DNA of 64,000 nucleotides, taken from assembly GCF_000364445.2 (NCBI RefSeq), contig NZ_CP043538.1:2425612-2489611 (forward strand), read 5' to 3'. The notes under the pieces were generated by a model. It ran no database searches. It was not told where the DNA came from and saw only the letters and a list, made by a program, of their open reading frames with translations. Shown here in pieces: positions 45,475 to 54,975 of this stretch; positions within the stretch are counted from its first letter, which is position 1; every line of letters begins with the position of its first letter. The translations under genes were made by a program, and so were the position numbers. This stretch comes from Methylobacterium mesophilicum SR1.6/6. Lineage in GTDB: Bacteria; Pseudomonadota; Alphaproteobacteria; Rhizobiales; Beijerinckiaceae.

Positions 45475-47499
45475 ATGATTGCAGCCGAGGGACGGATAGA
45501 AACGACGATGGTGCCGGGTCTTAGCGAATTGCTCGACAAGGAGCTGAGCCGGCCGTGGTACGCGCGCACGGGCTCGACGGTGCGGCAGCTCTACGAGGCC
45601 GATCGGGAGAGCTGGCGCCGCCGCAGCGCGCGCATCGCCGCGCATGTCGCCGGGCTGGTCTACGTCATCTTCGCGGTGACCGACTTCGTGCTCGTCCGCG
45701 ACGTCTTCGTGCCCAACCTCATCGCGCGGCTGGCCATCGCCTTGCTGTTCGTGCTGGGGACGGAGGGCCTGTTCAGGCGCGGCGCCCGGTCCCTCCTCAT
45801 TGAGGCGCATTGCGCGTCCGCGACGGTGCTGGCCTACGTGGCATGGCTTCAGATCTCCGATCTGAGCGTGCATCAGGTCAACATGTCGTATTACGCCGCC
45901 TACGGCGTGATCTTCATGACCGGCCAGAACGTGTTCTTCAAGTTCCGCTTCACGGTCGCGGCCGTATCATCCGGCGCGATCCTGCTCGTCTCACAGGTCG
46001 ATCTGCTGCAGCACCGCTACGTCAGCCTGGAATATGTGGTTGCCTACTCCTCCCTGTTCCTGTCGATGTACACGCTGACCCTTTACGTCAACTGGAGGCT
46101 CAACCAGGAGCGCTACCTGGTCTTCATCAACTCGGCGCGGGCGGAGATCCGGCAGAACGAGGCGGTCGAGCGCGGCGCGGCCCTGCTCCGCCTGTCCACG
46201 ACTGACGCGCTGACCGGGCTCGCGAACCGCCGCGCCGTGGACGAGGAGCTGCGGGCCTATTGGCGGGACTGGCAGATGCAGCAGACCAGCTTCGCCGTGA
46301 TCCTCGTCGATGTCGATTATTTCAAAATCTACAACGACTTCTACGGGCACCAGGAGGGCGACCTGTGCCTTGTGGCGGTGGCGGAGGCCATGGCGCAGGT
46401 CAGTGCCCCGGACGGTCACATGGTCGGTCGGTTCGGCGGCGAGGAGTTCATCGTCGTCGCGCCGGCGCGCGACCGCGAGCAGGTGCGCCAAATTTCCGAG
46501 CACCTCCGGCGCGCGGTGGAGGACCTGAAGATCGCGCACGAGCAGCGGCCGGATCAGTTCTGCGTCGTCACCGTCAGCGTGGGGGCCGCCTTCTCGCAGG
46601 ATATACCGGGTACCCGGGTCGAGAGCCTGATCACCGGCGCCGACCGCGCCCTCTACGAAGCGAAGAGGAGCGACCGCAACTGCGTCCGGGTGTTCGATCA
46701 GGACGAAGCGGACCGGCTGGACAGCGACGAGAGCCTCGCGGACCTGCTCCGGACCGCGCAGAGCCGCGACCTGGTGTCCTTGGTCTATCAGCCGGTGATC
46801 GAGGCCGTGTCCGGCACCATTGTCGGCGCCGAGGCGCTGATGCGACTGGCGACCCCGGGGGGCAAGGTGGTCTCGCCCGCGGTCTTCATCCCGCTGGCCG
46901 AGCGGATGGGCATCATCGGGAAGCTCGGCTTCTGGGCGATCCGGACAGCGTGCCGGGACCTCCTCGCCGAAAACGTGGTCCCGCTCGTCAGCGTCAACGT
47001 CTCGCCGATTCAGCTGAAGGCGCCGGGCTTCGCCCTGATGGTCGCGCAGATCCTGGGCGAGGTCGGCGTAGCCCCGTCGCGGCTCGCCATCGAGATCACG
47101 GAGAGCAGCCAGATCGAGAACGAGCCCGAGGTCCTCCGGACGATCCGGGAACTCCGAGCCCTCGGCGTCGAGCTGTGGCTCGACGACTTCGGCACCGGCT
47201 TCGCCGGATTGTCCTGCCTCAGGGAGATCGAATTCGACTTCGTGAAGATCGACCGATCCTTCCTTCACGCTGCCATCACCCCGCGAGGCGCCGAGATCTT
47301 CAGGAGCATCATCGAGCTGGTGCGCAGCACCGGATGCTCGATCATCGTGGAGGGCATCGAGAACGATAAGCAGCGCGACATCTGCATCGAGCAGGATGTC
47401 GATCTGCTGCAGGGCTATCACCTCGGTCGGCCGGCGCCCGTGCAGGTCCTGAAGCGCGCGATGTCCTCGCCCACGAACGTCCTCCGCCTCCAGCGCTGA
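45475..47499 (+). CDS. Membrane-bound GGDEF-EAL protein (diguanylate cyclase/phosphodiesterase)
   Basis: 674 residues from the ATG at 45475 with aggac close upstream; an ATG at 45508 is an alternative. Residues ~55-215 form about six membrane helices, a MASE-type sensor. The GGDEF domain has TDALTGLANRRAV, VDVDYFKIYNDFYGHQEGD and an intact GGEEF. The EAL domain has AEALMRL, NVSPIQL, EITES, LDDFGTGFAGLSCLREIEFD, KIDRSF and VEGIE, so its metal and catalytic residues also look complete. It could both make and break cyclic di-GMP. Confidence 0.93.
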   Translation: MIAAEGRIETTMVPGLSELLDKELSRPWYARTGSTVRQLYEADRESWRRRSARIAAHVAGLVYVIFAVTDFVLVRDVFVPNLIARLAIALLFVLGTEGLFRRGARSLLIEAHCASATVLAYVAWLQISDLSVHQVNMSYYAAYGVIFMTGQNVFFKFRFTVAAVSSGAILLVSQVDLLQHRYVSLEYVVAYSSLFLSMYTLTLYVNWRLNQERYLVFINSARAEIRQNEAVERGAALLRLSTTDALTGLANRRAVDEELRAYWRDWQMQQTSFAVILVDVDYFKIYNDFYGHQEGDLCLVAVAEAMAQVSAPDGHMVGRFGGEEFIVVAPARDREQVRQISEHLRRAVEDLKIAHEQRPDQFCVVTVSVGAAFSQDIPGTRVESLITGADRALYEAKRSDRNCVRVFDQDEADRLDSDESLADLLRTAQSRDLVSLVYQPVIEAVSGTIVGAEALMRLATPGGKVVSPAVFIPLAERMGIIGKLGFWAIRTACRDLLAENVVPLVSVNVSPIQLKAPGFALMVAQILGEVGVAPSRLAIEITESSQIENEPEVLRTIRELRALGVELWLDDFGTGFAGLSCLREIEFDFVKIDRSFLHAAITPRGAEIFRSIIELVRSTGCSIIVEGIENDKQRDICIEQDVDLLQGYHLGRPAPVQVLKRAMSSPTNVLRLQR

Positions 47500-47657
47500 C
47501 GCTGACAAGCCGCGCGCCGAGCCACGCACGATTGCGGCTTGGCCGACGTGCGGCCGATCCATCAGGTTTCCGTCGCGCCGGCCTTGGACCAATGTCCGGG
47601 CGCGCGGATGCATCGAACTCGATTGAGGACAAGGCGCTTGCGCACTACCTTGTTGAT

Positions 47658-47680
47658 CCGGCCGCCGTGAGGGCGGCCGG
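47658..47680 (+). promoter_or_regulatory. Hairpin in the leader of the selenoprotein gene
   Basis: A perfect 9-bp stem (ccggccgcc / ggcggccgg, 5-nt loop) lies 41 bp before the ATG at 47721 and 27 bp before its aggagg site. It could be a weak terminator of the upstream gene or a leader element. No T-run. Confidence 0.4.
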
Positions 47681-47720
47681 CCCTGCACGCCATGCACGGG
47701 TCAGAACAGGAGGAATGCGC

Positions 47721-49208
47721 ATGACAGCCCATGCGACCGGTGATCCAGGAGGCGGGCCGCCTTGGGGATCCCACAACACGGTGACGGTGGTCGATCCGTC
47801 GCCGGTGAACTGGCTCTCCATCACGTGGAATACCATGGAGGAGGCCAATCGCGTCGACCATAACGGCCTCGGTCAGCCGAGCCTCGCGGAATCCTGGCGC
47901 TGGCTCGACGGCGAGACGCTCGAGCTGAAGATGCGCGCCGCCGTCTATCAGGACGGCGAGCCGTTCAACGCCGCCATGTTCAAGCTCGGCTTCGACAAGG
48001 TCCAGGAATGGACCAACCCGCATCCGCCGGGCGCCTTCCTGAACTTCGCCCGGGACGTCACCTGCGAGGCGGTGGACGACCGAACCGTCCGCATGCGCTT
48101 CCCCGGAGGCGATTCGGCGGCGCTCATGAAGCTGCGGGGCATGCATCTGCCTTCGACCCGCTTCTGGAACGAGTGGGGCTTCATCGACCCCAAGACGGGA
48201 TCGGCCGAAGGCCATTGGTGAGTGATCGACGCGCCTGGTCCGTGGGGGACTGGCCCGTTCGTGCTTACCGAAGGCGTCTCGCTGATCGACTCGCGCTCCG
48301 ACCGCGTGGTCATGGAGCCCAACGCGACCTACTGGAATCCCGATCGAAAGCCGACGGTCCGGATCGTCTACGACAACGTGATCGGCAAGGACGAGGGCAT
48401 CAGGTCGGTGGCCGCCGGTGACGGCCGCGTCGACGTGGTGTTCGACCTGACACCGGACGAGGCCAGGGCCTTTCCGGCGAGCGCACATGGCAGGATCCAG
48501 ACGAAGAAGGCGAAGACGATCCTTACGGGCGTCTTCAACGAGAACCGTCCGAACTCGCCCTGGCGCAACCCGGAGGCGCGCAGAGCCCTCAACCTCACCA
48601 TCGACCGGCAGTTCGTGCTCGAACAGGGTGCGCACGGCTACGGCACGATCATCCCGGCCTTCATCCAGCCCGGCCGCTACGGCGCGGACCCGACGCTGGC
48701 GCCCTTCCCGCATGATCCCGAGGCCGCCAAGCGGGCGCTCGCGGCGGCGGGGATCGGCGGGCGGGAGCTCGTGTTCGTCGCCTCGCCGGCCTGGAAGGGC
48801 GTGATCCAGGCGATCAGCCAGTGCCTCGCGAAGGTCGGCCTCGGCTGCCGCTTCGTCAGCGCCAAGGAGGAGCCGCCGGAGGATTTCGACGTCAAGCTCG
48901 AATGGTACTTCGACTGGACGCCGCAATACCCGGTGGCCTGTGTGCACCGCGAGTTCTTCGGAAAGGACGCGACCCTGCGCCAGGGTCCGGAGGATCCGAC
49001 GTTCGATGCCCTCTACGAGAAGCTCCTGCACACGTCGGAGGCCGAGACGGAGGGCGTGGTGCGCGAGGTCGAGCGCTACCTGCAGGATAAGGCCAAGGCC
49101 CTGTTCCTGTATTCGCCCTACACGCTGTTCGCCGTGTCGGACCGGGTCGCGTTCACACCTTACGACACCTGCATGTCGGAACTCGCCGAGACCCGGATCA
49201 GGGGTTGA
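47721..49208 (+). CDS. Selenocysteine-containing family-5 solute-binding protein (in-frame TGA at 48219-48221)
   Basis: 495 residues if the TGA codon is read as selenocysteine (residue 167). The start ATG at 47721 is seven bases behind a perfect aggagg. The frame is the same before and after the TGA, and the SBP_bac_5 (DppA/OppA) pattern runs through it: [40 protein letters not shown], then past the [22 protein letters not shown], and [20 protein letters not shown]. Length is normal for the family without its signal peptide. No signal peptide or lipobox is visible, which is odd for a binding protein. selB follows 73 bp downstream on the same strand. A SECIS-like hairpin sits right behind the TGA. 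A nonsense-mutated pseudogene split at the TGA (GTG restart at 48222) is the alternative, but nothing else in the gene is decayed. Confidence 0.82.
48219..48259 (+). promoter_or_regulatory. Bacterial SECIS element (recoding hairpin behind UGA)
   Basis: After UGA (48219-48221) come 11 nt, then a hairpin: GCC (48233-48235), bulged U at 48236, GGUCC (48237-48241), loop GUGGG (48242-48246), GGACU (48247-48251) and GGC (48252-48254). Below a C/C mismatch, four more pairs extend the stem (48228-48231 with 48256-48259). The E. coli fdhF SECIS also has 11 nt from UGA to its minihelix, three pairs, a bulged U and a loop starting with G. The match is by eye; folding energy was not computed. Confidence 0.78.
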
Positions 49209-49216
49209 GGCGGCAA

Positions 49217-49242
49217 GCGGCGCGGGGCATCCCCCGCGCCGC
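49217..49242 (+). promoter_or_regulatory. Strong hairpin between the selenoprotein gene and selB
   Basis: A perfect 11-bp GC stem (gcggcgcgggg / its complement) with a catc loop starts 8 bp behind the stop codon and ends 39 bp before the selB GTG. There is no T-run. It may attenuate read-through or protect mRNA; SelB-binding leader hairpins are known for E. coli selAB, but no bulged U or G-starting loop is seen here. Confidence 0.55.
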
Positions 49243-49281
49243 CAACCCCGTGAGAGCGAAAACGACCGGAATGCGCTTCGC

Positions 49282-51195
49282 GTGATCGTCGCCACAGCCG
49301 GCCATATCGACCACGGCAAGACCGCTCTGGTGAAGGCGCTCACCGGGATCGACGCCGACCGCCTGCCGGAGGAGAAGGCGCGCGGCATCACCGTCGATCT
49401 GGGCTTCGCCTACACGCGTCTCGGCACCAGCACGGTCGGCTTCGTGGACGTGCCGGGCCACGAGCGCCTGGTGCGCACCATGGTGGCCGGCGCCACGGGA
49501 GTGGACTTCGCCCTGATCGTCGTCGCGGCCGACGACGGCGTGATGCCCCAGACCCGCGAGCACATCGCGATCCTCGACCTGCTCGGCCTGCGCCGGAGCC
49601 TCGTGGCCATCACCAAGAGCGACCGGGTCGATGCGCGCCGCCTGTCCGAGGTTGAAGCGCAGGTCCGCGCGGCGCTCGCCGACACCGGTCTCGCCGCGAC
49701 GCCCGTCCCAACCCCCGTTCTGGCCTGCTCGGCTTTGAGCGGCGCCGGTCTCGCCGAGGTGACCCGGGAACTGGGGGCGGCGGCGGCCATGCCGTCCGAT
49801 GCGGTCGCTGCCGGAGACTTCCGGCTCGCAGTCGACCGCTGCTTCACCATCGTCGGCGCCGGCCTCGTCGTCACCGGAGCGATCCACTCCGGCGCTGTCC
49901 GGCCGGGAGATCACCTTGTCGTCTGTCCGAGCGGGTTCGAGGCGCGGGTGCGGGGCGTGCGTGCCGGTGACGAACCCTGTGACGTCGCGCGGGCCGGTCA
50001 GCGCTGTGCCCTCAATCTCACCGGTCCGCGGTTGTCGCGGTCGGGCATCCATCGGGGCGACTGGATCCTGGCGCCGCACCTCCACGGGCCCACCAGCCGG
50101 CTCGACGTGTCGCTGCGCGTCCTCCCCGGCGAGGCGCGGCCGCTCCGGCACCGCACGCCCGTCCACATCCATCTCGGCGCGGCCTCCCTGACCGGACGTG
50201 TGCTGCTGCCACCCGAGACCACGGTCGAGCCCGGCGCGGCGGCACACGCGCAGATCGCCCTCGACGGCAGTCTCGGCGCGCTGCACGGGGACCGCTTCGT
50301 GCTGCGGGACGCATCCGCCGCCCGCACGCTCGGCGGCGGCCGGGTCATCGACGTCGACGGGCCGCGCCGGGGCGCCTGGGCGCCGGTCCGGCGCGCTGCG
50401 GTCGCGGCCTTGGACACGACGGACCACGGCGCCGCGCTCGCCGCTCTTCTCGACCTCAGCGAGGTGGGAGCCGACCTCGACCGCTTCGCCCGCACCCGCA
50501 ACATCCCGAGAGCGGAGATGAGCGCCCTCTCGGGCACGCTCGACCTCGTCACGGAGGCGGGGGGCCGCCGGGGCTTCGCCGGCGCGCGGATCGTCGCGCT
50601 CGGCGCGTCGGTCGCGGCGATCCTCGACGCCACGCACCGCTCGGAACCGGACAACCCGGGCCTGACGGTCGAGGAGATCGGCGAGCGCCTGGCCCCGGCG
50701 GAACGCCCGGCCCTGCGCGTGGCCCTCGACCGGTCGCTCGGGGGGCAGCACATCGCCCGGACCGGCCCCCACTTCCACCGTCCCGACCACGTCGTCCGCC
50801 TCGCGCCGCGCGAGGCCGCCCTCTACGACGTCGTCCGGACCGTGCTGGAGGAGGCCGGTCTCGATCAGCCCCGGCTGGCCGATCTCGCGGCGCGCGTCGA
50901 CCGCGCGCCGGAGGCGCTGCGCCCCTCCCTCGACAAGTTCGGTCGACTCGGCTGGCTGCGGCGCGTGTCCGGACATTACTACGTCCTGCCGGCAGTCCTT
51001 GCGGAATTGGCCGACAGGGCGCGCACGGTCGCGGCCGCGCATCCGCAGGCACTGCTCACGGTCGGCCGCTTCCGCGAGGCAACCGGGATCAGCCGGAACA
51101 TGACGCTGCCGCTGCTGACGTATTTCGACGCGCGCGGGTTCACGACGCGCGTCACGGACGGACGGCTGGTGCGGCCGGGCGGTTGCGACCTGTGA
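49282..51195 (+). CDS. selB: Selenocysteine-specific translation elongation factor SelB
   Basis: 637 residues from a GTG at 49282; E. coli SelB has 614. GTPase motifs: GHIDHGKT (7-14), the SelB-style [14 protein letters not shown] switch, DVPGH (56-60), and TKSD (111-114). EF-Tu-like barrels II and III follow ([20 protein letters not shown]). The C-terminal ~250 residues are the winged-helix arms that bind the SECIS hairpin ([40 protein letters not shown]). It carries Sec-tRNA to UGA codons in the ribosome. selA, selD and selC are not in the window and must be elsewhere. Confidence 0.95.
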   Translation: MIVATAGHIDHGKTALVKALTGIDADRLPEEKARGITVDLGFAYTRLGTSTVGFVDVPGHERLVRTMVAGATGVDFALIVVAADDGVMPQTREHIAILDLLGLRRSLVAITKSDRVDARRLSEVEAQVRAALADTGLAATPVPTPVLACSALSGAGLAEVTRELGAAAAMPSDAVAAGDFRLAVDRCFTIVGAGLVVTGAIHSGAVRPGDHLVVCPSGFEARVRGVRAGDEPCDVARAGQRCALNLTGPRLSRSGIHRGDWILAPHLHGPTSRLDVSLRVLPGEARPLRHRTPVHIHLGAASLTGRVLLPPETTVEPGAAAHAQIALDGSLGALHGDRFVLRDASAARTLGGGRVIDVDGPRRGAWAPVRRAAVAALDTTDHGAALAALLDLSEVGADLDRFARTRNIPRAEMSALSGTLDLVTEAGGRRGFAGARIVALGASVAAILDATHRSEPDNPGLTVEEIGERLAPAERPALRVALDRSLGGQHIARTGPHFHRPDHVVRLAPREAALYDVVRTVLEEAGLDQPRLADLAARVDRAPEALRPSLDKFGRLGWLRRVSGHYYVLPAVLAELADRARTVAAAHPQALLTVGRFREATGISRNMTLPLLTYFDARGFTTRVTDGRLVRPGGCDL

Positions 51196-51346
51196 CGATC
51201 GTCCCGGCCGCGCGCTTCCACCTCCGCCGCAGCATCCGGTCCGCGGCCCCTCCCCGCGTCACGCGGGCCGGACGCCGTCGTGAGCGAAGGCGGACCGGGC
51301 GGAGCACGCTGTCTGGACATCCGGCAGGCTGTCCGGACCCTGCGGT

Positions 51347-51805
51347 TCAGGAGCCGAGGCGCGGGGAACGGAATGCGCCGCCCACGCCCGATCGGCACGC
51401 GCACGGGAACCCGACGGCCCCCGACGAAGCCTGTCGGCTCGGCGCCCCGCACGCGATCAGATGCTCCAGCAACTGCTTCATTTGCACGTGCTGATAGGGC
51501 TTCTGCAGCACGGGAACGCCGCGATAGGTCGGCTCGAGACCCTCCAGGCCGTAGCCGGTCGCGAACACGAACGGCACGGCCAGCGCGAACAGCGCGTCGG
51601 CCACGGGGTAGCTGCGCGCAGCGCCGAGATTCACGTCGAGAATGGCCAGATCGAAGGCGCTGGAATCCAGGTAGGCCAGCGCCTGATCGAGGCGCATGGC
51701 GACGACGACATCGCAGCCGAGATCGATCAGCATGTCCTCGGCCATCATGGCCACCAAGCTTTCGTCCTCGACGAGGAGCACCCGCCGACCGTCAAGCACG
51801 CTCAT
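51347..51805 (-). CDS. Single-domain response regulator
   Basis: 152 residues from the ATG at 51805, which overlaps the kinase stop (atga). The receiver begins VLLVEDESLVAMMAEDMLID; the acceptor Asp is in LAILDVNLGAARSYP, and the Lys in PVLQKPYQHVQM. A ~30-residue basic/Cys tail follows without a known output domain. It should be phosphorylated by the HWE kinase encoded just before it. Confidence 0.88.
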   Translation of the reverse strand: MSVLDGRRVLLVEDESLVAMMAEDMLIDLGCDVVVAMRLDQALAYLDSSAFDLAILDVNLGAARSYPVADALFALAVPFVFATGYGLEGLEPTYRGVPVLQKPYQHVQMKQLLEHLIACGAPSRQASSGAVGFPCACRSGVGGAFRSPRLGS

Positions 51806-52914
51806 CGCACCGACCCGGTTTCGACCGTCTCCTGGCCGTGCCAGCCAAGAGCTGTCAGCGGAATGTGCAGACGGCACACGACGCCCTCGGGTTCGTAGGT
51901 GATGGTGGCCTGCCCATCGAACTCCATCGGCAATTGCCGCTCGATCAGGCGTGAGCCGAACCCCTTGCGCGTCGGCGGCGCGACCCTGGGTCCGCCGCGT
52001 TCCTCCCAGACCATCTCCAGCCGCTGCAGTCCGGTCTTGTCCGGTTGCAGAGCCCAGGCCACGCCGACCTGCCCGTCGGGGCTGGAGAGCGCGCCGTACT
52101 TCGTCGCGTTGGTCATCAGCTCGTGAAGGGCCATCGCCAGCGTCACGGCGACCTTGGGATGCAAACGCCCGTCCGGCCCGTCCAACCGGAACCGATGGCC
52201 GTCGGCCGTCGTCTGCAGGTGCGGCGCGAGGGCCCGCTCCACGACGCCCCGCAGGCTGGCGCTCTGCCAGTTGTCCTCGGTGAGCAGGTTGTGGGCGTTC
52301 GACAGGGCCCCCATGCGGGCGTTGAAGATGCCCAGGCGCGCGGCGTCGGCCCCCTTGAAGCTCTGGCCTGCGAGCGCCTGGACCGTGGCGAGGGTGTTCT
52401 TCACCCGGTGGTTCAACTCATTGATCAGCAGGCGCTGCCGCTCGGCCGCCGCCTTCTCGGCGCTGATATCGCGAACCTCGATGATCGTCCCGATGATGTT
52501 GGCGGCATCGTCGCGGATCGGGCTGGCGGTGAACGCCACGGGGAAGAAGTGCCCGTCCTTGTGGACGAACACCTCTTCGCCGCGCTCCTGGTTGTTCTCC
52601 GGGAACGCGCGATCGATGGCGCATTCCTCCAGCGGGAACGGCCGCCCGTCCGGATAGGTGTGGTGGACGATGTCGTGCAGCGGGCAGGCGCGCGCCAGCA
52701 CCTCCTGCAGGGTCCAGCCCGTCAGCTGCTCGGCGGCGCGATTCATGTAGATGCAATGCTGGCGGTCATCCATCAGGAAGATGGACACCGACGCATTGTT
52801 CAGAACCGCGTTGAGCCGCCGCTCGGTCTCGAACAGCTGATCGCCACGGCGCAGGCTCTGGAGCGGCTGCCGCGCCTCGGGAGTCGATTGCAGGGGTTGC
52901 CGGGGGTGCGGCAC
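51802..52914 (-). CDS. PAS-HWE/HisKA_2 sensor histidine kinase
   Basis: 370 residues from a GTG. One PAS domain (VLNNASVSIFLMDDRQHCIY, then HKDGHFFPVAFTASPIRDDA) is followed by the acceptor His in LLINELNHRVKNTLATVQAL, and an ATPase domain with ALHELMTNATKYGALS and VWEERGGPRV. No membrane helix, so it senses a cytoplasmic cue. Its stop overlaps the response regulator's start. Confidence 0.9.
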   Translation of the reverse strand: MPHPRQPLQSTPEARQPLQSLRRGDQLFETERRLNAVLNNASVSIFLMDDRQHCIYMNRAAEQLTGWTLQEVLARACPLHDIVHHTYPDGRPFPLEECAIDRAFPENNQERGEEVFVHKDGHFFPVAFTASPIRDDAANIIGTIIEVRDISAEKAAAERQRLLINELNHRVKNTLATVQALAGQSFKGADAARLGIFNARMGALSNAHNLLTEDNWQSASLRGVVERALAPHLQTTADGHRFRLDGPDGRLHPKVAVTLAMALHELMTNATKYGALSSPDGQVGVAWALQPDKTGLQRLEMVWEERGGPRVAPPTRKGFGSRLIERQLPMEFDGQATITYEPEGVVCRLHIPLTALGWHGQETVETGSVR

Positions 52915-53104
52915 AGGTCACGTGTCCTTCGGCGGTGGCGGGGCCCCGGGGATGGCTCGCGCCGTCGACGGCGCCGGACGGATCCGGGCCAACGGCGAAG
53001 CCTGCGGAACGGAACAGCAGCGGCGGGCCATTGTTCCGGGACGGCTGCGCCGCGCGCCTGAGCCGGACGCCACGGGCGTGGTCCGCGCTGCCGGGGCAGG
53101 CGCG

Positions 53105-54931
53105 CTACTCCTGTATCCAGGCCAGAGGCGCTTCGAGCCGGCAGACCAGTCCCGTCGGCGCATAGGTCATCGCGACCTCGCCCTGCACCTCGGCGGCGAA
53201 GCTGCGCTCGATGAGGCGCGAGCCGAAACCGCGCCGGGTCGGCGGAGTCAGGATCGGCGGCCCTCCGTGCTCGGACCAGGTCAGGCAGAACCGGGGCACC
53301 GTGTCCTCGTCCGTCACGCGCCAGCGGAGATCGATGAAGCCGCCCTCCGTCGACAGGGCTCCGTACTTGGCCGCGTTGGTCGCCAGCTCATGCAGCGCGA
53401 GGGCCAGCGACAGGGCGGGCTTGGCCGCCAACAGCACATTCGGGCCGCCGGTGCGGATACGCGCGCCGCTCGCGTCCCGGTGCGCCATCAGCGCGCCGGC
53501 CACGAGGTCGGCGATGGGCGCCTCGGTCCAGCTCGCCTGAGTCAGGATGTCGTGCGCACGCCCCAGCGAGATCAGCCGGGCGGCGAAGGCTTCCCGGGCC
53601 TCGTCGAGGTCGGCGGCGCCGCGCAGCGTCTGGCTGGCGATCGCCTGGACCATCGCCAGGGTGTTCTTGACCCGGTGCTGCAATTCGGCCGTCAGCAGCC
53701 GCTGGTGCTCCTCGGCGCGCTTGCGCGCGGTGATGTCGTGCACGGTCCCGATGAAGCGCACGGCGCGCCCCTCCGCGAAGAACACCTGTCCCTTGGCCGC
53801 CACCCAGCGCTCGACGCCGTCCTCCAGCCCGACGGTGCGGTAGGCGATGTCGTAGGTGCCGTTACCGCGCGGATCGAGCACGGCCTTCACCGCCTCGTCG
53901 ACCCAGGCGCGGTCGTCCGGGTGCAGGCCGGCCAGGAAGGTCTCGTAATCGACCGTCGCATCCGGCGGCAGACCGAACAGGGCGCACATCCGCGAGTCCC
54001 AGCCGAGATGGCCGGTGACGAGGTCATAGTCGAAGATCCCGACATCGGTGGCCGCCACGGCCAGGCGCAGCTGGTCCTGAACCTTGTGCAAGGCCGCCTC
54101 GTCGGCACGCTGCTGGCTGCGGTCACGCAAGATCTTGAGGAAGCCCAGTACGGCGCCGGCCTCATCCGTGAGCGGCGTCGTCTCGCTGCTGGCGAAGAAG
54201 CGCTCGCCCGTCTTGCGCAGATACCACCGCTCGTCGGTCGCGCGGCCGGTCTTCAGCGCCAGCGCCATCTCGATCTCCGGCCGGCCGCTCGCCCGATCCT
54301 CGGGCGTGAACAGCACGTGCGCGGACTGACCCAGCATCGCGTTCTCGCGCCAGCCCAGGATCCGCTCGGCGCCGATGTTCCAGCGGGTCACCCGGCCCTG
54401 CCGGTCCACCGCGATGATGGCGGAGTCGGTCACGCTGTCGAGGATCCGCTGATGCAGGATCTGCTGGCTCCGCTGTTCCTGCGCGGCATGCCGGCTCTCG
54501 AGAGTGCGCACCCCTTGCCGCGCAAGGCCGCGGAGGCAGGCCTGCTCCGCCTCGGTAAGGCCGCCAGGGCGCGGAGCATCGTCCAGCAGGATGATCACGC
54601 CCAGAGCGTGACCCGGACCCGCATGCAGCGGCACCGCCACGCAGAACCGCTCGGGTCCGTCGAGCACGACCGGCAGCCGGTCCCGTTCCGGCGCTGTCCG
54701 CAGGTCGGCCACGACCATTAGATCCGCCGGAACGCCCGCCCCGTCGCGGATGGACGGAACCGGCGCGGCACTGCCCGCGGCCGCACTGTAGCTGGCGCGG
54801 AGGAGCAGGCGCTCGCCGGCCTGCAGGCAGATGAGGGCGCGCGCGACCTTGCACAGTCCGGCCGCCAGACGGAGGAGATCGTCAAAGTCCTGTCCGGTCC
54901 CGCCGGACCACATGTCAGAGTCTTCGACCAT
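53105..54931 (-). CDS. GAF-PAS-PAS HWE-family sensor histidine kinase
   Basis: 608 residues from the ATG at 54931; a TTG at 54943 is an alternative. Order: GAF-like region ~25-155 (FCVAVPLHAGPGHALGVIIL), PAS ~160-285 (WNIGAERILGWRENAMLG), PAS ~290-410 (GIFDYDLVTGHLGWDSRMCA), then acceptor His in LLTAELQHRVKNTLAMVQAI, and ATPase blocks ALHELATNAAKYGALS and WSEHGGP. Soluble. It lies 190 bp upstream of the second HWE kinase, with no response regulator of its own. Confidence 0.9.
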   Translation of the reverse strand: MVEDSDMWSGGTGQDFDDLLRLAAGLCKVARALICLQAGERLLLRASYSAAAGSAAPVPSIRDGAGVPADLMVVADLRTAPERDRLPVVLDGPERFCVAVPLHAGPGHALGVIILLDDAPRPGGLTEAEQACLRGLARQGVRTLESRHAAQEQRSQQILHQRILDSVTDSAIIAVDRQGRVTRWNIGAERILGWRENAMLGQSAHVLFTPEDRASGRPEIEMALALKTGRATDERWYLRKTGERFFASSETTPLTDEAGAVLGFLKILRDRSQQRADEAALHKVQDQLRLAVAATDVGIFDYDLVTGHLGWDSRMCALFGLPPDATVDYETFLAGLHPDDRAWVDEAVKAVLDPRGNGTYDIAYRTVGLEDGVERWVAAKGQVFFAEGRAVRFIGTVHDITARKRAEEHQRLLTAELQHRVKNTLAMVQAIASQTLRGAADLDEAREAFAARLISLGRAHDILTQASWTEAPIADLVAGALMAHRDASGARIRTGGPNVLLAAKPALSLALALHELATNAAKYGALSTEGGFIDLRWRVTDEDTVPRFCLTWSEHGGPPILTPPTRRGFGSRLIERSFAAEVQGEVAMTYAPTGLVCRLEAPLAWIQE

Positions 54932-54975
54932 TCCGGCAAGCAAGCATGAGGAGGTGTTCGTCGCGCCGCGCGTGT

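Noticed and set aside
48222..49208. Treating the 3' part of the binding-protein gene as an independent gene starting at GTG 48222
   Set aside because: There is no ribosome site, the product would lack the first lobe of the fold, and the sequence is continuous with the upstream part through the TGA.
49250..49285. Tiny leader frame (GTG/ATG ... GCG TGA) overlapping the selB start
   Set aside because: Only 5-12 codons with no clear ribosome site; overlap with the selB GTG may be chance.
47500..51346. A selC (tRNA-Sec) gene near selB
   Set aside because: I scanned the gaps for a long-variable-arm tRNA with a TCA anticodon and found none; it must be elsewhere if the system works.
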